Positions 9,045-17,172 of a DNA stretch of 64,000 bases are shown here, in pieces. The notes beneath the pieces are model-generated. The model had not been told where the DNA came from. It did no database searches and saw only the letters and a program-made list of their open reading frames with translations. Origin of the DNA: Microbacterium sp. 2FI (lineage in GTDB: Bacteria > Actinomycetota > Actinomycetes > Actinomycetales > Microbacteriaceae); assembly GCF_005502885.1 (NCBI RefSeq), contig NZ_SCMR01000001.1:434001-498000 (forward strand), read 5' to 3'. Position 1 is the stretch's first letter. Every line of letters begins with the position of its first letter. A program made the translations under genes and the position numbers.

Positions 9045-9901
9045 CCACAACAGCTCCCGCCCGCGTTGGCGTGCTCGGCGGAGGGCGCATGGGCGCCGGC
9101 ATCGCCCATGCGTTCGTCCTTGCCGGCTCTCGCGTCACCGTCATCGAGCGCGACGACGATGCGGCGGATGCTGCTGCCGGCCGAATCCGTGAGAGCCTTG
9201 CCCGCTCGGTCGACAGCGGTGCAACAGCACACGCCTTCCCGGATCTTGATTCGGCGCTCGATACCGGTGTCAACGCGGAGCTCTTTGGGGATTGCGACTT
9301 GGTTGTCGAGGCGGTTCCGGAAGATCGTCGACTGAAGTCCGAGGCGCTCCTTCGTGCAGAGAGCGCGATGCCCGCGGCATCCGTCCTCGCCTCCAACACC
9401 TCCTCGATTTCGATCGACGACCTCGCAACCTCTCTGGCTCGACCGAACCTGTTCCTCGGCCTGCACTTCTTCAACCCGGTTCCGGCGTCGACACTTGTCG
9501 AGGTGGTCGTCGGCAGCGCGACTGACGCTCCGTGTGTCGCTGGTGCCCGCGACTGGGTCGCCGCGATCGGCAAGACGGCCGTGATCGTGCGCGATTCACC
9601 GGGGTTCGCTTCGAGCCGACTGGGAGTTCTGCTCGGGCTCGAGGCAATCCGCATGCTCGAAGAGGGCGTCGCCACGGCGGCCGACATCGACGCGGCGATG
9701 GAGCTCGGCTATCGGCATCCGGCCGGTCCGCTTCGCACCACCGACATCGTCGGACTCGATGTGCGCCTGGGGATCGCGCAGGAGCTGCACGAAAAGCTCG
9801 GAGATCGGTTCGCACCGCCCGAACTGCTGCGCAGCCTCGTCGCGAAAGGACATCTCGGCCGGAAGACCGGCCGCGGATTCTACGAATGGAGTCAATCATG
9901 A
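9041..9901 (+). CDS. paaH: 3-hydroxyadipyl-CoA dehydrogenase
   Basis: A 286-aa NAD-dependent 3-hydroxyacyl-CoA dehydrogenase. It has the Rossmann motif GVLGGGRMGAGIAHAF at residues 10-25, the catalytic region SNTSSISIDDLA and GLHFFNPVPAS (His of the His-Glu pair), and a helical C-terminal domain. The GTG start overlaps the paaF stop, and its own stop overlaps the paaZ ATG. It oxidises 3-hydroxyadipyl-CoA to 3-oxoadipyl-CoA for the thiolase. Confidence 0.88.
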   Translation: MTTTAPARVGVLGGGRMGAGIAHAFVLAGSRVTVIERDDDAADAAAGRIRESLARSVDSGATAHAFPDLDSALDTGVNAELFGDCDLVVEAVPEDRRLKSEALLRAESAMPAASVLASNTSSISIDDLATSLARPNLFLGLHFFNPVPASTLVEVVVGSATDAPCVAGARDWVAAIGKTAVIVRDSPGFASSRLGVLLGLEAIRMLEEGVATAADIDAAMELGYRHPAGPLRTTDIVGLDVRLGIAQELHEKLGDRFAPPELLRSLVAKGHLGRKTGRGFYEWSQS

Positions 9902-11970
9902 CCGGGATCCTGCCGAGCTATGTCCAGGGATCATGGTGGACACCCGCAGACGCCGCGAGTGCCACCGACGTGCTTGACGCGTCGACGGGAGAACTCGTCG
10001 CACGCGTGAGTACTGAGGGTTTGGATCTCGCCGGCGCCCTCGACTTCGCCCGCACAGTCGGGCAGCGGAGCCTCGGTGCGATGACCTTTCACCAACGAGC
10101 TGTGCTGCTCAAGCAGTTCGCGCTCGCGCTGAGCGAGCACAAGCAGGAACTCTACGAGTTGTCGAAGCGGTCGGGCTCGACCGTGCGCGACTCGTTGAGC
10201 GACGTCGACGGCGGGATCGGCGTGCTGTTCACCTACTCATCGAAGGGCCGGCGCGATCTGCCCAATTCGCAGGTCTATGTCGACGGAGCCGTCGAGCCGC
10301 TGTCGAAGGATGGCACGTTCCTGGGACGTCACGTCTTCACGCGACTCCCCGGCGTCGCCGTGCAGATCAACGCGTTCAACTTCCCGATGTGGGGCGCGCT
10401 CGAGAAGTTTGCCCCCGCGTTCTTGGCCGGCGTCCCGAGCGTCGTGAAGCCTGCCACCCCGACCGGCTACATCGCCGAGGCCTGGGTGCGTATCCTCGTC
10501 GATTCCGGCCTCCTGCCCGACGGCGCCTTGCAGCTCGTCAGCGGCAGTGTGCCCACCCTGTTCGAACACCTTCGACTCGGCGACCTCGTCGGCTTCACCG
10601 GGAGTGCTTCGACCGCAACGCGACTGAAGGCGAAGACGCCTCAGGGGGTTCGCTTCACGAGCGAGACCGACTCGATCAACGCTTCCGTCCTCGGCCCCGA
10701 CGCCACGCCGGGATCCCCGGGGTTCGATGCCTATGTCAAGCAGCTGCTGGTCGAAATGACGACCAAGGCGGGCCAGAAGTGCACTGCGATCAGGCGCGCG
10801 ATCGTGCCTGCGGCATCCATCGACGCCGTCGTAGAGGCACTGCGCGCGAAGATCGCCGAGCGCGTCGTCATCGGCGACCCCCATGCGGACAACGTCACGA
10901 TGGGCCCTCTCGTCTCGATCGAGCAGCGCGACGAAGTGCTCCGCCAGGTCACAGAGCTCGAGATCGCTGGCGGAACAATCCTCCTGGGCTCTACTGAGCC
11001 GCCTTCGGTGATCCGGGCCGACGGCACGGTCGGACCCTCCGTCGGTGCGTTCATCGCTCCGATCCTGATCGGATTCACCGATGCTCGCGCATCTGCCGTC
11101 CACCAGCTCGAGGCCTTCGGGCCGGTCTCGAGCGTGCTCGGCTATTCATCGCTCGCCGATGCCGCAGACCTGGTCGCACTCGGCGGCGGGTCGCTCGTCA
11201 CGAGCGTCGCCACCGACGATCCAGCCGTTGCCGTCGAGCTCATGTCCCGGATCGCAGCGTTCAATGGGCGCGTGCTGTTCCTCAGTCGCGATAACGCGCG
11301 AACGTCCACAGGTCACGGCTCCCCAGTCCCGCATCTCATCCATGGCGGGCCCGGTCGCGCTGGCGGCGGTGAAGAGCTGGGCGGGATTCGCGCGGTTCTT
11401 CATCACATGCAGCGGACAGCCGTCCAGGGCTCGCCTGAAATGCTGACGGCGCTCACGGGCGTTTGGCACGCGGGCGCCGCATCCGACGCTCAAGGGCGGC
11501 ATCCCTTCCGCAAGTCGCTCGACGAGCTCGTACTGGGCGACCAGGTCGTCTCGGCCGCACGTGAGGTGACCCTTGACGACATCGAGACGTTCGCGCACTT
11601 CACCGGCGACACCTTCTACGCACATATGAACGAAGCGGCCGCCTCAGCCAACCCATTCTTCCCTGGCCGCGTCGCGCACGGTTACCTGCTGGTCTCATGG
11701 GCGGCCGGACTCTTTGTCGACCCCGACCCGGGTCCGGTGCTCGCGAACAGCGGACTCGAGAATCTACGGTTCATCACTCCCGTCTCACCCGGTGACACGA
11801 TCCGGGTCACGCTTACTGCCAAGCAGATCACGCCGCGCGAGACCGACGAGTACGGTGAGGTGCGGTGGGATGCCGTCATCCTCAACCAGCACGACGAGAC
11901 CGTCGCGACATACGACGTGCTCACGCTCGTCGCTAAGGAGCACTCTGTCGCCGAACAACCAGCGGCTTGA
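9898..11970 (+). CDS. paaZ: Bifunctional oxepin-CoA hydrolase / semialdehyde dehydrogenase PaaZ
   Basis: A 690-aa fusion of an aldehyde dehydrogenase (about residues 1-520) and a MaoC-like hotdog hydratase (about 540-685). The hotdog domain opens the oxepin ring and the ALDH oxidises the reactive aldehyde. Glu256 (ETDSINAS) and Cys295 (KAGQKCTAI) fall at the numbers known for E. coli PaaZ. In the MaoC part FTGDTFYAHMNE places Asp571 and His576 as the hydratase pair. The ATG at 9898 overlaps the paaH stop. Last gene of paaJFHZ. Confidence 0.95.
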   Translation: MTGILPSYVQGSWWTPADAASATDVLDASTGELVARVSTEGLDLAGALDFARTVGQRSLGAMTFHQRAVLLKQFALALSEHKQELYELSKRSGSTVRDSLSDVDGGIGVLFTYSSKGRRDLPNSQVYVDGAVEPLSKDGTFLGRHVFTRLPGVAVQINAFNFPMWGALEKFAPAFLAGVPSVVKPATPTGYIAEAWVRILVDSGLLPDGALQLVSGSVPTLFEHLRLGDLVGFTGSASTATRLKAKTPQGVRFTSETDSINASVLGPDATPGSPGFDAYVKQLLVEMTTKAGQKCTAIRRAIVPAASIDAVVEALRAKIAERVVIGDPHADNVTMGPLVSIEQRDEVLRQVTELEIAGGTILLGSTEPPSVIRADGTVGPSVGAFIAPILIGFTDARASAVHQLEAFGPVSSVLGYSSLADAADLVALGGGSLVTSVATDDPAVAVELMSRIAAFNGRVLFLSRDNARTSTGHGSPVPHLIHGGPGRAGGGEELGGIRAVLHHMQRTAVQGSPEMLTALTGVWHAGAASDAQGRHPFRKSLDELVLGDQVVSAAREVTLDDIETFAHFTGDTFYAHMNEAAASANPFFPGRVAHGYLLVSWAAGLFVDPDPGPVLANSGLENLRFITPVSPGDTIRVTLTAKQITPRETDEYGEVRWDAVILNQHDETVATYDVLTLVAKEHSVAEQPAA

Positions 11971-12016
11971 GTCAACGGAGTTCTAGGCGCCGTCTTCATC
12001 ACGAAGGAGCGAAAGC

Positions 12017-12607
12017 TCAGCGCCGGCGCAGTCCGTCCAGCACGATCGTGATCGCCTTCTCGTGATCGCCGTGATCAGCGAGACCTGAGATCGACTGCAA
12101 TGCAATGCTCAGGCCGAGGATGACAGACCCCGAAACGTCCGCCCGCAGCGTCCCCTCGTGCTGCGCCCGCTTGAGGAGTCGATCGATGACCTCCTCGATC
12201 TCGGTGCTCCAGCGCGCCATCGACGCTCGCAGCCGGTCGGGTTCCGAGCCGCGCGCCCAGCCCAACGAGCCTGTCACCGCACCGAGCACGAGTTCTCGAA
12301 ACCCTCGATCGGTCGTGTAGTCCGCGACCGACTGTCGGAACTCGGTGCTGAACGCCACCCACGCATCATCTGCCCCAAGAGAAGCGGACATGCGCTCGAC
12401 GAGTGCAGAGAAGCGCTGGTCGGCGAGCTCCTGGATCAGGTCGTCCTTGTTTCCGAAGCGTCGGTAGATGCTTCCAACGCCGACCCCCGCGACGCGGGCA
12501 ATCTCGCCGAGGCTGGCATCGAGTCCTTCGGATGCGAAGACCTCGCGCGCGGCTTCAAGAATGCGTTCAGTCGCGTTGACTGCGTCGTCGGTGTCGTCGT
12601 TGGTCAC
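12017..12607 (-). CDS. TetR-family regulator of adjacent MFS exporter
   Basis: A 196-aa TetR protein with HTH segment SLGEIARVAGVGVGSIYRRF and FGNKDDLIQELAD. It is divergent from the MFS gene at 12689 across 81 bp that carry two 16-bp palindromes, the classic layout of a repressor controlling an efflux pump and itself. The inducer cannot be read from the sequence. It is unlike the repressor at 6300, and its operators are a different motif, so it is probably not part of the PAA regulon. Confidence 0.85.
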   Translation of the reverse strand: MTNDDTDDAVNATERILEAAREVFASEGLDASLGEIARVAGVGVGSIYRRFGNKDDLIQELADQRFSALVERMSASLGADDAWVAFSTEFRQSVADYTTDRGFRELVLGAVTGSLGWARGSEPDRLRASMARWSTEIEEVIDRLLKRAQHEGTLRADVSGSVILGLSIALQSISGLADHGDHEKAITIVLDGLRRR

Positions 12608-12621
12608 GGCTGAATCCTAGT

Positions 12622-12637
12622 CGGAATAGTTGTTCCG
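12622..12637. promoter_or_regulatory. TetR operator 1 (12017 repressor)
   Basis: CGGAATAGTTGTTCCG, an inverted repeat CGGAA-6-TTCCG, 15 bp upstream of the TetR start. It is paired with a second copy 16 bp further on. Confidence 0.6.
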
Positions 12638-12653
12638 CCGTGTGATACCGTAT

Positions 12654-12669
12654 CGGAACTACTATTCCG
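12654..12669. promoter_or_regulatory. TetR operator 2 (12017 repressor)
   Basis: CGGAACTACTATTCCG, the same CGGAA-6-TTCCG architecture, 20 bp before the MFS start. The 32-bp centre-to-centre distance (about three helical turns) puts both sites on the same DNA face. Confidence 0.6.
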
Positions 12670-12688
12670 CATCCCATGAGAGGTCTTC

Positions 12689-14170
12689 ATGTCCAACGAG
12701 ACGTCGGTTTCCGTGACAGCCCTACCGGCGTCGCGCCATCGGAGTTGGCTGACACTCGCCGTCGTTTCGCTCGCTCAGCTGCTCGTCGTCTTGGACGCCA
12801 CGATCGTCAACATCGCGCTTCCCGCCGCATCGGCCGAGCTCCAGTTCGACGCCAACGGGCGACAGTGGATCGTTGCGGCGTACTCGCTCGCGTTCGGTGG
12901 GCTATTGCTCGTCGGGGGTCGCATCGGCGATCGCATCGGCAAGTTCCGTGCGTTCGTCATCGGCGCTGCCGGGTTCGCGCTCGCATCCGCGGTCGGAGGG
13001 TGGGCGCCGACGCTCGAAGTCCTGATCGGCGCGCGAGCGGCGCAGGGGGTGTTTGCGGCGCTCCTGGCTCCTGCGGCGCTCGGACTCTTGACGGTTGCGT
13101 TCGCCGGATCCGGTCATCGGGAGAAGGCCTTCGCGATCTTCGGGGCGGTGTCGGGGGCCGGAGCCGGCATCGGGCTGGTTCTCGGAGGCTGGTTGACCGA
13201 ATACTTCTCCTGGCGATGGACGCTCTTCATCAACGTCGCCTTCGCTCTCGCCGCGATCATCGGTGCGCTCATCGCGCTGCCGCGACCTGGGCCAGCGCCG
13301 CGGACACCTTTCGACGTCCGCGGTTCGATCCTCGCTTCTCTGGGCGTTCTCGGTGTCGTCTACGCCATCGGAACGGTGGCGCTTCAGCCGATCACAGCCG
13401 GTGTCACGCTCGTCGCGGGCATTGTGCTGCTGGTGATCTTCGCCCGAACTCAACGGCGCACCACTTACCCGCTGCTACCGCCCTCGATCCTTGCGGATCG
13501 CACACGCTCGACGTCCTCCCTCGTCATGCTCGTCGCATCGGTTGGCGTCGTTGCCGTCTTCGTGTTCGCGACGAGCTACCTGCAAGACGTCCTCGGCATC
13601 CCCGCATTCCTTGCAGGACTTGCCTTCCTTCCCATGGTGATTGCGATCGTCGTCGGCGCCCAGGTGATCTCGGCGGGCCTCGCCGTTGGCGTTCCGCTCC
13701 GGCGCAAGGTTCCCATCGCTGCGCTGGTCAGCGCAGGGGGAATGGTGTGGCTCGCGCAAGTCCATGACGGTGTCGCGTACGCGACGGGGATTCTGCCGGG
13801 GCTTCTGCTCGTCGGCATCGGTCTCGGGGTGATCTTCGCAAGCACGCTGTCGTCCGCGACGTGGGGTGTTCTCCCCGAAGACTCGGGCGTGGCGTCGGCT
13901 GTTCTGAACTCGGCCCAGCAGATCGGAACTTCGCTCGGCGTGGCGGTCTTGACGACGCTGTCTGGGCTGGCGACGGGCGTCTACATCGGCACCCACCTCG
14001 TCGAGGTCGGTGGGCTCGGTGGAGTCCCCAGCACCCACACGATCGCACTGGCAGTTATTGCCGGATATCAGGCCGTCTTCTGGTTCGCGGCCGTCGCCTT
14101 CGTCGCTACGGCGCTCGTGGCTGGTCTTCGCTACCCGTCGAAGCTTGCCTCGACGGCGGCCGCCCGCTGA
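12689..14170 (+). CDS. DHA2-type MFS multidrug exporter (EmrB/QacA-like)
   Basis: A 493-aa membrane protein with the hydrophobic pattern of a 14-helix drug:proton antiporter. The first helix carries VVLDATIVNIALPAA (motif D1 of the DHA2 family), followed by the loop GGRIGDRIGKF (motif A) and GAVSGAGAGIGLVLGGWL (motif C, an exporter signature). The ATG at 12689 has AGAGG upstream. It is under the divergent TetR regulator. Substrate unknown; export of a toxic aromatic or of a compound handled by the neighbouring hydrolase is possible but not shown. Confidence 0.87.
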   Translation: MSNETSVSVTALPASRHRSWLTLAVVSLAQLLVVLDATIVNIALPAASAELQFDANGRQWIVAAYSLAFGGLLLVGGRIGDRIGKFRAFVIGAAGFALASAVGGWAPTLEVLIGARAAQGVFAALLAPAALGLLTVAFAGSGHREKAFAIFGAVSGAGAGIGLVLGGWLTEYFSWRWTLFINVAFALAAIIGALIALPRPGPAPRTPFDVRGSILASLGVLGVVYAIGTVALQPITAGVTLVAGIVLLVIFARTQRRTTYPLLPPSILADRTRSTSSLVMLVASVGVVAVFVFATSYLQDVLGIPAFLAGLAFLPMVIAIVVGAQVISAGLAVGVPLRRKVPIAALVSAGGMVWLAQVHDGVAYATGILPGLLLVGIGLGVIFASTLSSATWGVLPEDSGVASAVLNSAQQIGTSLGVAVLTTLSGLATGVYIGTHLVEVGGLGGVPSTHTIALAVIAGYQAVFWFAAVAFVATALVAGLRYPSKLASTAAAR

Positions 14171-14217
14171 TTGCGGCACGGCTGGCAAACCGTACCCATA
14201 TCTCGAGGAGAACCCAC

Positions 14218-15357
14218 GTGACGAAAATCTCGAACGGCCGCAAGTCAGGGATCGGCGTCGTCGTTCTGGCAGTTGGCCTGATTCTTGCGGGCTGCGGGGT
14301 CGCGGCCGACGCGACCACGGCGGTGGGCGAGTGCACCGTCCCGGTCGCGAATGCGCCGGCGATGGATGCGGAGGGAGGCGGCGGCCTTCCGCTGTCGACG
14401 ACCGTGTCGGAGAGCGACACGAGCACGAGCACACTGATCGATCCCGAGGGCAGTCCGCAGGCCGAGTGCGTGGGGATGCCAGTGGTGGAGCACCGGAACG
14501 TCGTCTACTCCGAGCGCACCCTTGCTGACGGATCGACCTACCTCATTCGGATGGACATTTCGGTCCCCGCGGGGGCAGCATCCGCCCCTGTAGTGGTCTA
14601 CGTGCCCGGCGGCGGCTTCGTGGTGTCGGATCGCGGAGGCTCGCTCGGCAACCGCTCATACCTGCTTGAGCAGGGCATCGCGGTCGCCGCCATCGAGTAC
14701 CGCACGATCGGCGACGGTGCCACCTATGAAGATGGCATCGCAGACGTGAAGTCCGCCGTCCGCTTCCTGAGAGCACACGCCGAGCAGTACAGTCTCGATC
14801 CGGATTCGATCGGGCTGTGGGGAGAATCCGCCGGCGCTTACCTTGCAACGATGGCCGGGGTGACCCAGGGGGATCGGTCGTTCGACACGGGGAGTGACCT
14901 GGACGTGTCGAGTGATGTGGCCGCTGTCGTCGAGGAGTTCGGTGCGTCGGACATGCTGCAGATCGCCGCAGACTTCGACGAAGAGACCCAGGACTACTAC
15001 CGTGACACGCCAGACAACTTCGTCGCGAGCTACGTCCTCGGCGCGGGAACGGGGCTCACGCTCTACGATGACCCGAACGCGGCCGCGGAATCAAACCCGT
15101 TGACTCACATCGACGGCGACGAGCCGCCGTTCTTGCACTACCACGGCACGGAGGACAACCTCATCTCTCCCTCGCAGACCCTTCTCACGCACGACGCGCT
15201 CGTCGCGGCCGGCGTGCCGAGCACCCGCTACCTCATCGAAGGTGCCGGCCACGGCGACCTCGCGTTCCTCGGCGATCCGCTGGGCGGGCGGGCATGGTCG
15301 ACTGTTGCCGTCATGGACCCCCTCGTGGAGTTCTTCGTCGAGCAGCTGAAGCCCTAG
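14218..15357 (+). CDS. Alpha/beta-hydrolase lipoprotein (esterase-like)
   Basis: A 379-aa secreted lipoprotein. Residues 1-25 form a signal peptide ending in the lipobox LAGC, so it should be anchored outside the membrane. The hydrolase domain has the oxyanion segment YVPGGGFV, nucleophile Ser in GLWGESAGAYLA (near 203), acid in YHGTEDNLISP and His in GAGHGDL, as in the HSL/BD-FAE carboxylesterase group. The start is the GTG at 14218 with CGAGGAG upstream. It follows the MFS exporter by 47 bp. A cytosolic paralogue lies at 23791, also behind an MFS gene. Substrate unknown. Confidence 0.85.
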   Translation: MTKISNGRKSGIGVVVLAVGLILAGCGVAADATTAVGECTVPVANAPAMDAEGGGGLPLSTTVSESDTSTSTLIDPEGSPQAECVGMPVVEHRNVVYSERTLADGSTYLIRMDISVPAGAASAPVVVYVPGGGFVVSDRGGSLGNRSYLLEQGIAVAAIEYRTIGDGATYEDGIADVKSAVRFLRAHAEQYSLDPDSIGLWGESAGAYLATMAGVTQGDRSFDTGSDLDVSSDVAAVVEEFGASDMLQIAADFDEETQDYYRDTPDNFVASYVLGAGTGLTLYDDPNAAAESNPLTHIDGDEPPFLHYHGTEDNLISPSQTLLTHDALVAAGVPSTRYLIEGAGHGDLAFLGDPLGGRAWSTVAVMDPLVEFFVEQLKP

Positions 15358-15373
15358 GTGGCCACTGTCATAT

Positions 15374-15387
15374 ACCGTCCGATCGGT
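15374..15387. promoter_or_regulatory. Proposed PaaR operator before HIBCH-like gene
   Basis: ACCGTCCGATCGGT, followed by TAGT, a full match to ACCG-NN-CG-NN-CGGT. It lies 50 bp before the start of the gene at 15437, in a 79-bp intergenic gap. Confidence 0.65.
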
Positions 15388-15436
15388 TAGTATTTCAGGG
15401 GTCAGCAGTTGCGATCGACCGCTTCCGGGAGGCTCA

Positions 15437-16462
15437 ATGGTGAACCTGGTGCAGCATGGAGCGGACGAACTCCGTGTCGTCCATCAGGGCCGCGTCTTGC
15501 ATGTCCGTCTTGCCCGACCCGCGAGGCTCAACGCGATCACACCCGCAATGATCGCCGGAATCGGCGAGGCGCTCGACCTGTCTGAAGCCCATCGATCGAT
15601 CGAGGCCGTGATCATCAGCGGCGAGGGCGATCGGGGGCTCTCCGCGGGCGGAGACGTTCGCATTCTGTGGGGGATGGGTGAGGAGGACGCGCGGGAGTAC
15701 TGGGCGTCCGAGTACCGACTCAACGCCAGACTCGCCGCCCACCCGGTACCGGTCGTAGCGCTGATGGACGGGATTGTCATGGGCGGCGGAATGGGAATCG
15801 CCATGCATGACGCGGTGCGAGTCGTCACCGAGCGATCTGTGCTTGCCATGCCCGAAGTGCGCATCGGGCTGTCGCCCGACGTCGGAGGCACGTTTCGACT
15901 CGCGCACGCGCCGGGCGCTATCGGAACGCATCTTGCTCTCACCGGGGAGTCGATCGGCGCGGCCGACGCGATCTACGCAGGCCTCGCGGACATGGCAATT
16001 CCGGCAGCCCGCCTCCCCGACTTCGTCGCCGATCTGGAGAGGAGAGGTCTCGCCTACGCGATCGGTCAGCACACGGTGTCTCCTCCACCGGGCGGCAGGC
16101 TCGCGTCTGCGCGGCGCTGGATCGACCAGTGCTACGTTGACGACTCGGCGTCCGAAGTTCTTGATCGCTTGACCCATCAAGACGAACCGGATGCTGCTGC
16201 AGCGTGTGCTCAGATCCGCCGCGCGTCGCCGACAGCGGTGTCCGTGGCGCTGGGTGCTATCCGCAACTCGCGCGACTGGAGGGATCTGGTTCAAACTCTC
16301 CAACAGGATCTGCGGACGTCGATGGCGATGTATCTCCACGGCGACCTGCACGAGGGCATCCGCGCGCAGGTCATCGAGAAGGACTTCGATCCTCGTTGGT
16401 CGCCGCGCTCGATAGAGGACGTGGATGCTGACACCGTCAGAGGCATGCTGCTTGCGGGCTAG
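15437..16462 (+). CDS. 3-hydroxyisobutyryl-CoA hydrolase-like protein
   Basis: A 341-aa member of the HIBCH branch of the crotonase fold, longer than the hydratases in this window. LSAGGDVR, MDGIVMGGGMGIAMH and MPEVRIGLSPDVGGTFRL are present; the last holds the Glu and Asp that distinguish HIBYL-CoA hydrolases. GGGAGG precedes the ATG. HIBCH normally serves valine breakdown, but no valine genes are nearby. The operator upstream suggests PAA-type control, so it may act on another acyl-CoA. It is convergent with livF, overlapping by 4 bp. Confidence 0.82.
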   Translation: MVNLVQHGADELRVVHQGRVLHVRLARPARLNAITPAMIAGIGEALDLSEAHRSIEAVIISGEGDRGLSAGGDVRILWGMGEEDAREYWASEYRLNARLAAHPVPVVALMDGIVMGGGMGIAMHDAVRVVTERSVLAMPEVRIGLSPDVGGTFRLAHAPGAIGTHLALTGESIGAADAIYAGLADMAIPAARLPDFVADLERRGLAYAIGQHTVSPPPGGRLASARRWIDQCYVDDSASEVLDRLTHQDEPDAAAACAQIRRASPTAVSVALGAIRNSRDWRDLVQTLQQDLRTSMAMYLHGDLHEGIRAQVIEKDFDPRWSPRSIEDVDADTVRGMLLAG

Positions 16463-17172
16463 GGCGATCCTGCGTCGAGCCCTCCGAAGTATGCCTGCCG
16501 GACCTCGGGTGCGCTCATGAGCTCCTCCGGTGAGCCCTCGAGAACGACTCGACCATGCGCGACGACGATCGCCCGGTCGACGACGCGGAAGGCCGCCGAC
16601 AGATTCTGCTCGACCAGCAGAATCGAGAGGCCTCCCGAATCCCGTAGACGAGCGAGCACGTCCATGATCTCGATGACGATCTTCGGCGCGAGGCCGATGC
16701 TGGGTTCGTCGAGGATGATCGCGCGCGGTCGTGACATAAGAGCTCGGCCGAGCGCGAGCATCTGCTGTTCCCCTCCAGAAAGCGAGCCGGCTGCCTGACT
16801 CAGTCGCGTGGCGAGGCGCGGAAAGAGTGCCAGAGTCTCGTCAAGGGGTGGATTTCGAGGATTGCTCCATGCCCCGAGTACCAGGTTGTCCCGAACGGAC
16901 AGTCCGGGAAAGACGAGGCGATTCTCGGGGACATGAGCCAAGCCTCTCCGCGCCATCCGCTCCGTAGGAACACCCAAGATGGACTCCCCATCGAGCGTCA
17001 CCTCGCCGGATGCCGGAATGAGCCCGTTGATCGCGCGCAACAGCGTGGACTTTCCCGCGCCGTTCGCGCCGACCACAGCCAGCATCGACCCCGTCGGCAC
17101 GGAGCACGACAGGCCGTGGAGGACTTTCAGAGGCCCATAGCCGGCGGTGAGGTTGGCGACTTCGAGGGTCAA
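16459..17172 (-). CDS. livF: Branched-chain-type ABC transporter ATPase LivF (system 1)
   Basis: A 237-aa ATPase with Walker A GANGAGKSTLL, signature LSGGEQQMLALGRAL, Walker B RAIILDEPSIGLAP and the LivF-type end (LVEQNLSAAF). It overlaps the upstream fusion gene by 4 bp and is the last gene of the leftward livK-H-MG-F operon. The system belongs to the HAAT family, which includes carriers for aromatic and dicarboxylic acids as well as branched amino acids. Confidence 0.92.
   Translation of the reverse strand: MTLEVANLTAGYGPLKVLHGLSCSVPTGSMLAVVGANGAGKSTLLRAINGLIPASGEVTLDGESILGVPTERMARRGLAHVPENRLVFPGLSVRDNLVLGAWSNPRNPPLDETLALFPRLATRLSQAAGSLSGGEQQMLALGRALMSRPRAIILDEPSIGLAPKIVIEIMDVLARLRDSGGLSILLVEQNLSAAFRVVDRAIVVAHGRVVLEGSPEELMSAPEVRQAYFGGLDAGSP

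Noticed and set aside
12676..13767. Rightward frame of 363 codons overlapping the MFS exporter
   Set aside because: Out-of-frame shadow rich in Arg, Gly and Ala with no hydrophobic helices. The in-frame exporter explains the DNA.
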